Assembly (NCBI GenBank): GCA_040221975.1
Contig: JAVJWR010000036.1
Span: 124,001 to 188,000, forward strand
Source of the DNA: Haliea sp040221975
GTDB lineage: Bacteria; Pseudomonadota; Gammaproteobacteria; Pseudomonadales; Halieaceae
Length of the DNA stretch: 64,000 nt
Direction: 5' to 3'
Positions 18,347-28,495 of this stretch are shown here, in pieces. Numbering within the stretch: the first letter of the stretch is position 1; each line of letters opens with the position of its first letter. Position numbers and translations under genes: made by a program. The notes beneath the pieces were generated by a model that saw nothing but the letters and a program-made list of their open reading frames with translations, had not been told where the DNA came from and made no database searches.

Positions 18347-18395
18347 GATCAAAAAGTGCGGCCTTGGACTGACAGGTGTCCCAAAGGGGGAGCTT

Positions 18396-19307
18396 ATGAA
18401 GCAGCTACACCTCGTTGCCTCGATAGTGGTAATGGCTCTGCACGCAACAGGTGTGGCGGCAAGTGGCGTCAGCATTCCCTGTGACGACGGGACGCGTTAC
18501 TACAATCTCGCCCGTGAGGCTGGCGCTTCGCGGGACTTCGTCAAGGCTGCCGAATGGCTGCAGAAGTCCGTCGCGGCGTGCGACTCTTACCCTGCCTGGC
18601 ATTTGATGGGAACTGCCTACCAGAGGCAGCGAAACCTGCAGGAGTCCCTTGCCGCCTATGAGCAGGCGGTGGCGCACGCCGGTAGCCAGGACCAGGCAGC
18701 ACTCTCGATGGCACGCTATGGTCAGGTACTGGCTCTGAACGGTCAGCGCTTCGAGGCACTGACCATGCTTGAACGCGCCATGGAGGCTCACTCCAACCCG
18801 CCCTCCTGGATGCGCGAGAACGCCCGCGAACTGGACCTCAGCCTGGCTGAAGCACCCGTTTCCAGCGACTCAATAAAGCGCAGCCTTGCCAGCCAGGAGT
18901 TTGGCCTGCTGGCCATGAACCAGATTGAGAACCAGGCCAATGTTAGGGGCGAGACCAAGGCAAGAATCCAGATTCCTATCAATTACCAGTTGAATAGCGT
19001 CGAGCTGGACGAACGGACCAGCGACAATATCCATGAACTGGGTAAGGTGCTGGCCAGCCAGGAGCACGAAGGCAAGACTTTTACCCTGGTTGGACATACC
19101 GATGTCCGCGGCACCTGGGCGCATAATCTTGCACTTTCAGAGCGGCGTGCAGAGGCGGCGAGAGCCATCCTGGAAACGACATTTCCGCCACTCAGCGGCC
19201 GACTTCGCGTGGTCGGTGCCGGTGAAGCGAAGCCCAAGTATCCGGGCGAAGACCTGCCCGAGTCGGAGCATCGCCTGAATCGGCGCCTGGAGGTCATCGT
19301 CAACTAG
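18396..19307 (+). CDS. OmpA-domain protein with N-terminal TPR-like repeats
   Basis: A 303-residue envelope protein. A signal peptide ends near VAASG. The next ~120 residues are TPR-like helical repeats (DFVKAAEWLQKSV, AWHLMGTAYQRQRNLQESLAAYEQAV). The C-terminal ~110 residues form an OmpA/Pal peptidoglycan-binding domain with GHTDVRG, LSERRAEAARAIL and RRLEVIVN. It should sit in the periplasm or outer membrane attached to peptidoglycan. The ATG at 18396 is chosen because an AAAGGGGG ribosome-binding sequence lies just before it and the signal peptide begins there. It is the first gene of a same-strand run with a kinase, a CHAT protein and a two-partner secretion pair. Confidence 0.88.
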   Translation: MKQLHLVASIVVMALHATGVAASGVSIPCDDGTRYYNLAREAGASRDFVKAAEWLQKSVAACDSYPAWHLMGTAYQRQRNLQESLAAYEQAVAHAGSQDQAALSMARYGQVLALNGQRFEALTMLERAMEAHSNPPSWMRENARELDLSLAEAPVSSDSIKRSLASQEFGLLAMNQIENQANVRGETKARIQIPINYQLNSVELDERTSDNIHELGKVLASQEHEGKTFTLVGHTDVRGTWAHNLALSERRAEAARAILETTFPPLSGRLRVVGAGEAKPKYPGEDLPESEHRLNRRLEVIVN

Positions 19308-19325
19308 CACGGCATCGGGTATACA

Positions 19326-21116
19326 GTGCCAGTAGCAATGGAATACGACACGCCCGAAATACCGGGATATGTCATCGAGCGCATACTCGGGGCGGGAGGC
19401 ATGGCGACGGTTTACCTCGCCATCCAGCAAAGTTTTGGACGGCCGGTGGCTCTCAAGGTCATTTCTCAAGAGCTGGCGAGCAACCCGGAGTTTGGGCGGC
19501 GTTTTCTTCGCGAAGCACGAATCGTCGGGAGCCTGTCTCACCCGCACATTGTGCAGGTCTACGATGTGGGCGAGCACCGGGGCGTATTCTATTTGGCAAT
19601 GGAACTGTTCACAGCGGGTGATCTGCGCAGCCAGATGCGCGCTCCACTGAGCGAGCGGCGGGCGCTGGAAATCACCTGGCAGCTCGCGTCGGCATTGGGG
19701 TTTGCGCACCAGAAGGGCTTCGTCCACCGGGACATCAAACCTGACAACGTGCTGTTTCGAGAATCGGGCGAGGCGGTGCTCACGGATTTCGGCATCGCGC
19801 GCCCGGCACACGGACAGGGTGAACTGACAGAGATCACCCTGGTTGAGTCGGTGATCGGCTCTCCCAAGTACATGAGCCCCGAGCAGTCCCTGGGCCAATC
19901 CCTCGACGGTCGCTCGGATATCTACAGCCTGGGGGTCATGCTGTACCAGATGCTGATTGGCGAAGTACCGTTTGCAGGGAAGACCGTGAGCGAGCTTTCC
20001 CTTCAACGCATGGAAAAACAGGTGCCGCGCCTGCCCTGCCCGCTTGGGCATCTGCAGCCGCTGATGAACGGACTGCTGGCCTATGAGCGTGAGAAGCGTT
20101 TCACGGATTGCGGCGAGTTGCAGAGGAGCATCAAAAGTATCCTCGCACAGGATACAGCCAGACCGCGGTCGCCACCGAACGCCGCGCGTGACACGACCCC
20201 GACTGGCGACACCACAGTGACGCACATGCGGGAGCAATCACCCCAAGCAGGCACGAAAGGTGTACTGCCACTGCCGCTCGCAGCCGTAACCCTCGTTGCC
20301 GCGGGCCTGGCCCTGGGGCTGGCCGGGTTCGTGTGGTACTGGCTGCAGGAACCGGACCTTATTGACCTGGAAAACGCCACCCCAGCGCAGCTGACCGACG
20401 TCACCGGGGAGGCGCTCCCTGCCCCAATCGGCGCGGACAGCCCACCGCCGTCCTCATCTGCCCCGGGAACACCGTCGGGCGAAGAATTCTTTGCTTTCTA
20501 TGACGCCGTCAACTCTGGCCTGGTCGAGCGCCAGGCGACTTTCATCGGGCGCTTTCCCGAAAGCGTGTTCGCCGACATGCTGCGGGTAAAGCTCGCCAGT
20601 GACCGGGAGTTGTTTACCGCGCTACAGGAACAGGCCGATCGCGGCGACACGCGAGCACAACTTGTGGTCAGTGAGCTGTACGACACCGGCTGGGCTGGGG
20701 AGCGAAGCCAAGCCAGGGCGCGGGACTATGCCCGGCGGGCAGCACGGGGAGGAAACCCATTCGCCGAATATCATTTTGCGATGCTGGTGCTGAGTGCTGC
20801 AGGGACCGATGCAGAGCGTCGCGAGGGCATCCAGGTACTGGAGCAGGCTGCGAACCAGGGATTCTATCTGGCGCAGACGGTACTCGCCAATTACCTGCTG
20901 GAGGGGCGCCTGCTGGGGCGCGATATCGACGCGGGCCTGAAGCTGCTCGAGGCCGCGGGCAATCAGGGAGACCGAAACGCCCTGTTCAACCTGGGCGTAA
21001 TTCTCGATTCGGGCCTTTATGTCGAGCGTGCATATCCTGAACGAGCAAAAGGCTATTTCGAACGGGCCGCGCAACTTGGCCACCCACAGGCAAGGAACTA
21101 CCTGAATGAACCCTGA
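19326..21116 (+). CDS. Membrane Ser/Thr protein kinase with C-terminal Sel1 repeats
   Basis: A 596-residue Hanks-type kinase of the PknB group. Visible elements are the glycine loop GAGGMATVY (~22-30), the ATP lysine K44, catalytic HRDIKPDN (134-141) and DFG at 154-156. A linker (~275-315) leads to one membrane helix at ~316-340. The C-terminal ~150 residues, predicted outside the cytoplasm, contain Sel1-like repeats (ARRAARGGNPFAEYHFAMLV, LEAAGNQGDRNALFNLGVIL). The start is either GTG at 19326 or ATG at 19338; neither has a clear ribosome-binding site. The gene overlaps the CHAT gene by 11 bases, indicating coupled translation. All catalytic residues are present, so it should be active; substrates are unknown, with operon neighbours as natural candidates. 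Confidence 0.9.
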   Translation: MPVAMEYDTPEIPGYVIERILGAGGMATVYLAIQQSFGRPVALKVISQELASNPEFGRRFLREARIVGSLSHPHIVQVYDVGEHRGVFYLAMELFTAGDLRSQMRAPLSERRALEITWQLASALGFAHQKGFVHRDIKPDNVLFRESGEAVLTDFGIARPAHGQGELTEITLVESVIGSPKYMSPEQSLGQSLDGRSDIYSLGVMLYQMLIGEVPFAGKTVSELSLQRMEKQVPRLPCPLGHLQPLMNGLLAYEREKRFTDCGELQRSIKSILAQDTARPRSPPNAARDTTPTGDTTVTHMREQSPQAGTKGVLPLPLAAVTLVAAGLALGLAGFVWYWLQEPDLIDLENATPAQLTDVTGEALPAPIGADSPPPSSSAPGTPSGEEFFAFYDAVNSGLVERQATFIGRFPESVFADMLRVKLASDRELFTALQEQADRGDTRAQLVVSELYDTGWAGERSQARARDYARRAARGGNPFAEYHFAMLVLSAAGTDAERREGIQVLEQAANQGFYLAQTVLANYLLEGRLLGRDIDAGLKLLEAAGNQGDRNALFNLGVILDSGLYVERAYPERAKGYFERAAQLGHPQARNYLNEP

Positions 21117-23397
21117 ATCACCTGCCTGGCACCAGAGAAGCAGGCCGCGGCATCCGGCCTGGTACATCCACCTGACGCTCGGCCTGTTGCTGGTAGCCGG
21201 GGCCTGCCTGGTGGGCGCCGTGGACGGTGCAGACGAACTGCGCAAGGCCCGGGAGCTGAGTACCCAGGGAGACCTGCGCGGCGCGCTAACACTGCTGGAG
21301 GACATGGATTCGCTCTCCGAACCGGCTTCCAATCTGCAGATTGATGCCAGGTTGCTGCGGATAGACCTGCTCCGCCGAGTGGGCAAGCCGACACAGGCGA
21401 ACAAGGCCCTGTCGGAGCTCCACGAACGGCTCGCTGCAAGACCGGATGCGGAAACCGCCTTCCTCGCCCAGCTGCATCGGCAACACGCCCTGCTCCACTT
21501 CCAGAATGGTGAGTTCGAGGCGGCCAGGGGCGAGATGGGCGCCGCTCTGGCTCTGGCGGACCAGCTGCAGCCAGACCTGCAGGCCAGCCTGCTGAACGAC
21601 GCCGCAATCCTTCGACAGCAGGGCGGCGATCCGGCTGCTGCCATCGCCCAGTTTACCGAAGCCGCAGAACTGGTCATGGACAGGGATGCCGAAACCAGCT
21701 ATCGCATCAATGCCGCCAGGGCCATGCTGGAGGATGGGCGTCTGCACGCCTCCCTGAATGAAGCGCACCGTATTGCACAGCGGATGGACAGCGACCCGCA
21801 GGTATCGACAGTGCGCCACCGCCTGGCGCTGGCCGCACTCCTTCGACAAGCAGTCAACAGATATGGTGCCGATGCAGGCTATCGCCTGGCAGCATTGGAA
21901 CTGTTGCAGGGAACCGGGGATGACACTGCAGCCAACGACCGCTATCAATCCCTCGTCGAAGGCTCCATGGCCGAACTGTATGCGGATGATCGTCAGTTTG
22001 ATGCCGCGCTGCACTTTGCGCGAACTGCTCTGCGTTCGGCGGCCCGAATAAACGCGCAGGACCTGGAATATCGCTGGGAATGGATACTCGCAACAGCCTT
22101 TTCGGAAGAGGGTGAACCGGAACAGGCGATGGCGGCCTATGCACGTGCCATTGCGTCGCTGGGAAGTCTGCGCGCCGGCCTGGATACCTTCGATCGGAAT
22201 ACACTCGACGATATCATAAAACCGCTGTACTACGAATACGCCGACCTGCTGCTCAGGCATAGCGCCGGGCTGCAACAGGGCGCCAGCAAGCAGCGTTTGC
22301 TGAGCGATGCGCGAGCAACCCTCGAGGCATTGAAGGTCGCAGAGCTACAGGATTATTTCAGGGAGCAATGTGTCGGTGACGAGAAGGTACTGCTGGATCA
22401 GCTGGCGGCGAAAACCGCTGTCCTGTACCCGGTTTTGCTTGATGACCGACTGGAACTGCTGCTCACCACTGACGCCGGCATAGAGCAGATTGCGGTGCCC
22501 GTGGATCGTTCTCACCTGGTGCGCCTGGTCAGGGACTTCCGGCTCAATATAGAGGCGAATACTGGCACTAGGGACTACCTGCGTCAGGCGCGGCAATTGT
22601 ACGACCTGCTGATTCGGCCATTGGAGCCACAACTGACCAGACACCGGGTCGAGACGCTGGTTTTCGTCCCGGATGGCCCCCTGCGCACAATACCGCTGGC
22701 TGTCCTGCATGATGGCGAGGCTTTCCTGATCGAGCGCTATGCGGTCGCGACAGCGCCCGGGATTACGCTGATAGAACCCAGGGCCTTTGCAGGCCGCTCC
22801 TACACGACCCTGGCCGGTGGCATATCAGAGTCGGTGCAGGGCTTTCCCGCACTACCCGGAGTCCAACGTGAGCTGTCGGCGCTGGCAGGGATGCTGGACG
22901 CAGAAGTATTGGAGAACAGGAATTTCACCCGTGCCAGGGTCCAGTCCGAGCTGCAGAGTGGAAACTACAGCATCGTGCATTTCGCGACCCATGGTCAATT
23001 CCGCGATACTTACGATGACTCCTTCCTACTGACCTACGACGACAAGTTGCTGATCAATGACCTGGGGCGCAGTATCCAGTCTCGCTCGAGCAATCGGGAA
23101 CCACTGGAACTGCTGGTGCTCAGTGCCTGTGAAACCGCCGCTGGTGATGATCGGGCGGCTTTGGGCCTGGCGGGCATTGCGCTCAAGGCCGGGGCGCGTA
23201 GCGCCCTGGCGACCCTGTGGGAGGTAGATGACCGTTCGGCTGTGGATATCGTGCAGGCGTTCTACGATTCCCTGTCCACGGGAGACCACTCCCGGGCGCG
23301 CAGCCTGCAGCGCGCCCAGCTGCAGCTGATCCATAACGGGAGCAATCCACACCCCAGCCAGTGGGCGCCTTTCCTGCTGATAGGAAACTGGCTCTAG
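21106..23397 (+). CDS. CHAT-domain (caspase-like) protein with TPR repeats, predicted exported or membrane-anchored
   Basis: A 763-residue protein. A hydrophobic segment at ~20-40 looks like a signal or anchor. Residues ~45-400 are TPR-like helical repeats (QLHRQHALLHFQNGEFEAA). The C-terminal ~330 residues are a CHAT domain, a clan CD protease fold related to caspases and separase. The catalytic pair is present: H629 in HFATHG and C675 in LSACETA; the following AGIALKAGARSALATLWEV block is also typical. In known systems CHAT proteases cleave specific protein targets after activation. Here it sits between a Ser/Thr kinase and a two-partner secretion exoprotein, so processing of the exoprotein or a signalling role is inferred. 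It starts inside the kinase gene end. Confidence 0.88.
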   Translation: MNPESPAWHQRSRPRHPAWYIHLTLGLLLVAGACLVGAVDGADELRKARELSTQGDLRGALTLLEDMDSLSEPASNLQIDARLLRIDLLRRVGKPTQANKALSELHERLAARPDAETAFLAQLHRQHALLHFQNGEFEAARGEMGAALALADQLQPDLQASLLNDAAILRQQGGDPAAAIAQFTEAAELVMDRDAETSYRINAARAMLEDGRLHASLNEAHRIAQRMDSDPQVSTVRHRLALAALLRQAVNRYGADAGYRLAALELLQGTGDDTAANDRYQSLVEGSMAELYADDRQFDAALHFARTALRSAARINAQDLEYRWEWILATAFSEEGEPEQAMAAYARAIASLGSLRAGLDTFDRNTLDDIIKPLYYEYADLLLRHSAGLQQGASKQRLLSDARATLEALKVAELQDYFREQCVGDEKVLLDQLAAKTAVLYPVLLDDRLELLLTTDAGIEQIAVPVDRSHLVRLVRDFRLNIEANTGTRDYLRQARQLYDLLIRPLEPQLTRHRVETLVFVPDGPLRTIPLAVLHDGEAFLIERYAVATAPGITLIEPRAFAGRSYTTLAGGISESVQGFPALPGVQRELSALAGMLDAEVLENRNFTRARVQSELQSGNYSIVHFATHGQFRDTYDDSFLLTYDDKLLINDLGRSIQSRSSNREPLELLVLSACETAAGDDRAALGLAGIALKAGARSALATLWEVDDRSAVDIVQAFYDSLSTGDHSRARSLQRAQLQLIHNGSNPHPSQWAPFLLIGNWL

Positions 23398-23420
23398 CGT
23401 TGACAGAGAGGTCGGTACAG

Positions 23421-26400
23421 ATGACTGACAGGCACAAGCACCCAGGTCGGCGCGCCAGAACTGATCGCTCCGCACTCAAGGTCACCGCCCTGCTGGCAGC
23501 ACTGACGGCCACGGGCTGGTCAGCTCCGGAAGTGAACGCCCAGGCAGTCTTCGACGGGACGATCGGACCGAACGCGGCGGGCACGTCCAGATCCGGCCTG
23601 TTCGAGATTTCCCAGCAGGACGGCGTGACCGCCGGCGGCAACCTGTTCCACAGCTTTTCCAGCTTTGGTGTCAATCAGGGCGAGCTGGCGACATTCACCC
23701 ATCAGTCCGCGGCCATCGAACACATCGTGGCCCGGGTGACCGGCGTATCGCCCTCTCGAATCCATGGTGGGTTACAGGTACGGCGCTCGCTGGACGGCGT
23801 GTTCAGCCCCACGACTGCCGCGCTGTGGCTGATAAACCCCAACGGTATCGTCATCGGTGATGGGGCGAGCTTTGATCCCCGGAGTACCTTCGTACTCTCC
23901 ACCGCAAACCGCCTGGGGTTTGCCAATGGGGAGAGCTTTCATTCCCACGGTCTTGCTGTCAGTTCGGTACTTTCAATTGCGCCGCCCACGTCATTCGGCT
24001 TCCTCGATCAACAGGCGCTGCCGGCCAACGTCACGCCTCGCGGCATAACAGTGGCGGTGACAGATGCGTCCAGCACCAACGTGCCCCTGTTCCTGTCCAA
24101 CCTGACGCTGGTCGGGACCAGCATCGATCCACTGACCGCAGGCATAGAATTATCCGGCGACATCGCGCTGCCGGTCGACCCCGATGGCTTTTCACCGCTC
24201 GACAGCTCACAGTTCCAGGCACTCAATCTGCAGCTCGGCGCACTCGCTCCCGGGGGCAGCATGAACGTCGACAGCACCATGGCGGCCGGGCTGAGCGCCG
24301 GGCCGGGAACACCCCTGGGCAGCATCCTCATAGAACACACAAACCTGCTGATTTCCGATGAGGGTATCGCTCCGGCCTCGGGACTGACGGTACTTGCTGA
24401 CCATTTGCTGGTGGACAATTCTCATATCGACACGTTTGCCCAGCAACTGCCTGTGCCGATCTCCATCCGCGCCACGGAAAGCGTATCGCTGCGGGGTTCG
24501 GTACTGCAAACCCGAACCTTTACCGCGACGGACGGTGGGGACATCCGTATCGATACGCCACAGTACACGCAGCTCGGCGGGCTGATAGCGAGCAGTAATC
24601 CCGACCTGGACATACCTACCGGGAATCCCGGCAACCTGCTGTTCGGCACCAGTGCGTCACTCCCCATGGAGAGCTTCCTGCTGCAGGAAGGGCAGATCCG
24701 CTCATTCAGTACCCAGCAAAGCCAGGCGGGAGATCTGTTCCTGAACGTCCAGGGCTCCCTGCTGCTGCGGGGCACGTCTGGGACCCGCGTGTCGCTCGCC
24801 AGCCTCGCCAGCGGCACCGGCGCAGCGGGCGACATGCTGCTGTTCGCGAACAGCATTCGCGCCGAGTACGGCGACATTCGCTCCGCGGGGTTCAACCCCG
24901 ATTTCGACCGCTTTATCAGCCTGCAGGCGGGCAGTGGCGGCATCGAATTGTTCAACACATCCGTGGACACCATTTTCGGGGGCGGGCGCACTGGAGCCTC
25001 CCTGCTCCTGGCTGCGGATGGCAATATCTCGCTGCTGTCGCAGCAGGAAACGTCGAGGATCACTACTGGGACCAGTAGCGATGTCCGGGGTGGCAACATC
25101 TTCATCGACGCCGAGGGTGACTTGCTGGTGCAGGGCAGCTTTGATATCAGCAGCAGCAGCCTGGGGGACAGCTTGACCCGTGGCGATGGCGGAACCGTTT
25201 CCCTGGAAGGACGCAATGTGCAGTTACAGCAGACGAGCGAGGCCGACGCCATCACCTCCATCGACAGCTCGACCACATCCGCCGGTACCGGCGGCACGAT
25301 TGTCATCCTGGCCGAGGAGACACTTGTCATCCAGGGACGACACGCCTTCGCCAGCAATACCCTTGGACCGGGCGCTTCCGGTGCCATCCTGCTGGAGGCT
25401 GGCTCAATTGCCATTGAGTCGATCGCGCCGACCACCCTGTCAACATCATCTTTCGGAGAAGGTGATGCCGGTATCATTTCGCTGGATGCCCGCGACGAAC
25501 TGCGCCTGTCGGGCGTCAATATCGACAGTGCCGCATTGGAGAGCGGCGCCGCCGGATTCATCCTCATGTCGGGGGAAACCATCGACCTTGACGGCAGCAA
25601 CGTATTGACGGTCACCCTGGCGAATGACGCGAGCGATGTGCCGGCCCAGATATTCATCGATGCGGAAGACACGCTGCTTTTGCGTGCAAGCAGCCTGCAA
25701 AGCAACTCCTTTGGCGCTTCACCCGCCGGCCAGGTATCTCTGGCCGCGGGAAATGCGCTGTGGTTGGACAATGTCGCGATCCAGACCGCCACGACCGGAG
25801 ACGGCATCACCGGCGGCATTTTTCTCGACAGCGGTGGCGATATCTCGCTGCGCGGTCAGAACACGCAACTCCTGAGCAACGCCCTCGGTAGCAGTGATGC
25901 GGGTGACGTCAGTATTCTTGCTGCCGGTTCACTGCGGTTCGACGATGGCGGTTTTGTACAGACCTCCTCGGAGGGAACGGGCGATGCCGGAACCATTCTG
26001 CTTTCGGCCGATCGGGTGCGTCTTTCCCTCGCCCGGATCGAGGGCACATCGGAGAATGCGGGAGGTGGCGATGTGAATATTTTTGGTCGGGACATCCATC
26101 TGGACGGCGACCCGGAGGCCGGCGGCATTGTCTTCATCAGTGCGAGCTCCGTGGCATCCGATGCGGCTGGAAACGGCGGTTCAATAACGCTGGGCAATCC
26201 GCTCGCACCTGCCGAACTGGTGTTCGTGCGCAACAGCGGCCTGTCCGCAAGCGCAGACGCCGGTAACGGCGGGCTGATCAACATCAATGCGGAGCAGTTC
26301 CTGCGCGATGCGCGCTCCATATTCACGGTAACCTCGACGCTTGGCGACCCCGGCAGTTTCGAAATCAACGCTCCCGAGCAGGACATCAGCGCCGCGGTTT

Positions 26401-26669
26401 CCGAACTGGACGTGGCGATCCTGGACGCGAGCAGCCTGATCCGGGATCCCTGCGCCCTGAGTCCTGATGATGCCAGCAGCCTGGTGGTTGGCAGCCAGGG
26501 AACCATCGGGGAGCGCTACGATGGATACCTGATCAGCGACTTTCAACCCGTCACTGGTGCCGGGCAGCCCCAGCGGGACGCTTCCTTCCCCGGCGCCCTC
26601 AAGCCCGGCAGCACTCCACAGTTGATAGCACACATCCGGGAGGGCACATGTCGGCAGGCACATCGATAA
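23421..26669 (+). CDS. Two-partner secretion exoprotein (TpsA), filamentous-haemagglutinin-type
   Basis: A 1082-residue secreted protein. A long signal peptide ends near EVNAQ and is followed by the TPS secretion domain (~45-330): AVFDGTIG, NLFHSFSSFGVNQGE and the hallmark WLINPNGIVIG. The rest is low-complexity beta-helix with repeating blocks ending in GGDISL, AGDVSIL, DAGTILL and similar. The C-terminal segment contains RDPCALSPDDASSLVVG, a feature seen in FHA-like proteins of cyanobacteria and sulfur bacteria. The start at 23421 is preceded by AGAGAGG; an in-frame earlier start would overlap the CHAT gene. It should be translocated by the TpsB encoded next. The final cell-surface role (adhesin, scaffold) is not determinable. 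Confidence 0.9.
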   Translation: MTDRHKHPGRRARTDRSALKVTALLAALTATGWSAPEVNAQAVFDGTIGPNAAGTSRSGLFEISQQDGVTAGGNLFHSFSSFGVNQGELATFTHQSAAIEHIVARVTGVSPSRIHGGLQVRRSLDGVFSPTTAALWLINPNGIVIGDGASFDPRSTFVLSTANRLGFANGESFHSHGLAVSSVLSIAPPTSFGFLDQQALPANVTPRGITVAVTDASSTNVPLFLSNLTLVGTSIDPLTAGIELSGDIALPVDPDGFSPLDSSQFQALNLQLGALAPGGSMNVDSTMAAGLSAGPGTPLGSILIEHTNLLISDEGIAPASGLTVLADHLLVDNSHIDTFAQQLPVPISIRATESVSLRGSVLQTRTFTATDGGDIRIDTPQYTQLGGLIASSNPDLDIPTGNPGNLLFGTSASLPMESFLLQEGQIRSFSTQQSQAGDLFLNVQGSLLLRGTSGTRVSLASLASGTGAAGDMLLFANSIRAEYGDIRSAGFNPDFDRFISLQAGSGGIELFNTSVDTIFGGGRTGASLLLAADGNISLLSQQETSRITTGTSSDVRGGNIFIDAEGDLLVQGSFDISSSSLGDSLTRGDGGTVSLEGRNVQLQQTSEADAITSIDSSTTSAGTGGTIVILAEETLVIQGRHAFASNTLGPGASGAILLEAGSIAIESIAPTTLSTSSFGEGDAGIISLDARDELRLSGVNIDSAALESGAAGFILMSGETIDLDGSNVLTVTLANDASDVPAQIFIDAEDTLLLRASSLQSNSFGASPAGQVSLAAGNALWLDNVAIQTATTGDGITGGIFLDSGGDISLRGQNTQLLSNALGSSDAGDVSILAAGSLRFDDGGFVQTSSEGTGDAGTILLSADRVRLSLARIEGTSENAGGGDVNIFGRDIHLDGDPEAGGIVFISASSVASDAAGNGGSITLGNPLAPAELVFVRNSGLSASADAGNGGLININAEQFLRDARSIFTVTSTLGDPGSFEINAPEQDISAAVSELDVAILDASSLIRDPCALSPDDASSLVVGSQGTIGERYDGYLISDFQPVTGAGQPQRDASFPGALKPGSTPQLIAHIREGTCRQAHR

Positions 26670-28483
26670 TGCCACCCCGACACATGGTGGCCAGGGTCTG
26701 CACTGTGACAGTGCTGTGTATCTGCAGCCTCAATACCGCCACCTTTGGGCAGCAACCCTCCCCGGCAGCGCCCACCCAGTCCTCCCTGGGCGACAATATC
26801 GGACGGGGCTTTGCAGATTCGACCGATGCTTTCGCGGAGCCAAGCTTCGACACGGCCCCGGATTCGACTGCGGCGCGTCCACACCAGCAGGTATTGCCCA
26901 GACCGCAACTGTCTGGCGTCGTGGGATCAGCGGTGGAGCCAGGCACCAGTTCCATGCAGGTGGCAGACATTGTGGTGGAGGGCAACACGGTACTCTCCGC
27001 CGCGGCCATCGAAGCCGTGACAGCCCCCTTCTCTGACCGGGAGCTGTCGCCCGAAAATCTGCGGGAACTGCAGCGACGCCTGTCACTACTCTACTTCAAC
27101 GAAGGCTACGTCAACTCCGGCGTGCTGCTGCCCGAACAGATCCCCGAAACAGGCACCTTGACGCTGCAGGCGGTGGAAGGCGAGCTCAGCAGCATTGAGT
27201 GGATCACCCCTGGACGGCCGCCGGCGTATCTGGAAGCGCGCCTGCGACGCGACGTGGGCACGCCACTGAATGTCTACGACCTGCAGGACAGCTTGCGTGG
27301 CCTGGAGCTGAACCCGCTGATCAGAAAAGTCGATGCCGCGCTGGTACCCGGCCTGTACCTGGGCCAGGCAATCCTGCAACTGCAGATTGAGGAGGCGCCG
27401 CCCCTCAGGCTCGGCCTGTTCATGGACAACCGCCGCTCTCCCAGCGTCGGAGCCGAGCGCGGCGTGCTGTCGCTGGAGCACCTGAATTTGACCGGTCATG
27501 GCGACAGACTGGCGTTCAGGGCCAGCGTCAGCGAGGGGCTCAAGGACGCCTACCTGGATTACACTCGGCCTCTGAACAGCCACAATACCCGGCTCTGGTT
27601 CGGTTACCAGCGCGGCAAGTCGGAGGTGATTGAGTCCCCCTTTGACCAACTGGATATCGAGAGCGATACCGAATCCTGGGGAGTTTCGCTGGCGCACCCC
27701 CTGCTGGACCGCCTCGATAGGCGTGTCGAGCTGTCACTGGGATTGAACCATAGCCAGTCAGAAACCTCATTGCTGGGCAGGCCGTTTTCATTTTCACTCG
27801 GTGCCCGCAACGGCGAGATTGCAGCCACGCATGTCAGTCTCGGCGCAGAATGGATCGAGCGTGGCGAGGATAACGTGCTTGCCCTGCGCACAAGCTTGCG
27901 CTACGGCACAGACTGGTTTGGAGCCACCATGATCCCCGAGGGGGCTCCCAGGCGTCAGCTCGATACCGGCGCCCACATCCCCGAAAGTGAGTTCACCGTA
28001 TTGCTGACCCAGTTCCAGTATGCGCGCCGACTGCCGTGGCTCAGTAGCCAACTGGTTTTCAGCGGCGTGTGGCAGCAGGCTTTCGATCCCCTGCTGTCGG
28101 TGGAAAAAATGGCGATCGGTGGGTTCTATTCCGTACGCGGCTTTCGTGAAAACCAGCTCGTGCGAGACAGCGGGGTCAACGCGTCCCTGGAATGGCGGGT
28201 TCCGCTGTTCGCAAACAGCGCCCGCTTCAACCGCTGGAACCTTGCCGTCGTGCCCTTTCTGGATTACGGGCGCAGCTGGGACCATGACAGCAACCTCTCC
28301 AGCCACAAGGCTGCCAAGTTGAGCAGTATTGGCCTTGGCTTGCAGTGGCGACCCTCTCGGCACCTGTACTTCACTGTGATCTATGGCGAGCGAATCGCCG
28401 ATGACGATATTCCGTCACCGGCGGAGAAGGATCTCCAGGACGAGGGCTTTCATCTGGCACTGGCCCTCAGCTGGCCGCTCTGA
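26648..28483 (+). CDS. Two-partner secretion outer-membrane transporter (TpsB, ShlB/FhaC family)
   Basis: A 611-residue Omp85-family transporter. After a signal peptide (ending near TATFGQQ) and a proline-rich linker there is a POTRA domain (VADIVVEGNTVLSAAAIEA; FNEGYVNSGVLLPEQ) and a second POTRA-like region, then a 16-strand barrel with the conserved VRGF motif near IGGFYSVRGFREN that occurs in the L6 loop. It exports the TpsA encoded immediately upstream. The proposed ATG at 26648 has GGGAGGG four bases upstream and overlaps tpsA by 22 bases; ATG at 26669, overlapping the stop as TAATG, is an alternative. The gene ends 12 bases before the convergent cnoX gene. Confidence 0.92.
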   Translation: MSAGTSIMPPRHMVARVCTVTVLCICSLNTATFGQQPSPAAPTQSSLGDNIGRGFADSTDAFAEPSFDTAPDSTAARPHQQVLPRPQLSGVVGSAVEPGTSSMQVADIVVEGNTVLSAAAIEAVTAPFSDRELSPENLRELQRRLSLLYFNEGYVNSGVLLPEQIPETGTLTLQAVEGELSSIEWITPGRPPAYLEARLRRDVGTPLNVYDLQDSLRGLELNPLIRKVDAALVPGLYLGQAILQLQIEEAPPLRLGLFMDNRRSPSVGAERGVLSLEHLNLTGHGDRLAFRASVSEGLKDAYLDYTRPLNSHNTRLWFGYQRGKSEVIESPFDQLDIESDTESWGVSLAHPLLDRLDRRVELSLGLNHSQSETSLLGRPFSFSLGARNGEIAATHVSLGAEWIERGEDNVLALRTSLRYGTDWFGATMIPEGAPRRQLDTGAHIPESEFTVLLTQFQYARRLPWLSSQLVFSGVWQQAFDPLLSVEKMAIGGFYSVRGFRENQLVRDSGVNASLEWRVPLFANSARFNRWNLAVVPFLDYGRSWDHDSNLSSHKAAKLSSIGLGLQWRPSRHLYFTVIYGERIADDDIPSPAEKDLQDEGFHLALALSWPL

Positions 28484-28495
28484 CGTGGCGGCTGG

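Noticed and set aside
24422..25819. Open frame of 465 codons antisense to tpsA
   Set aside because: Ser/Pro/Arg-rich mirror of the repetitive exoprotein; no start signal or domain.
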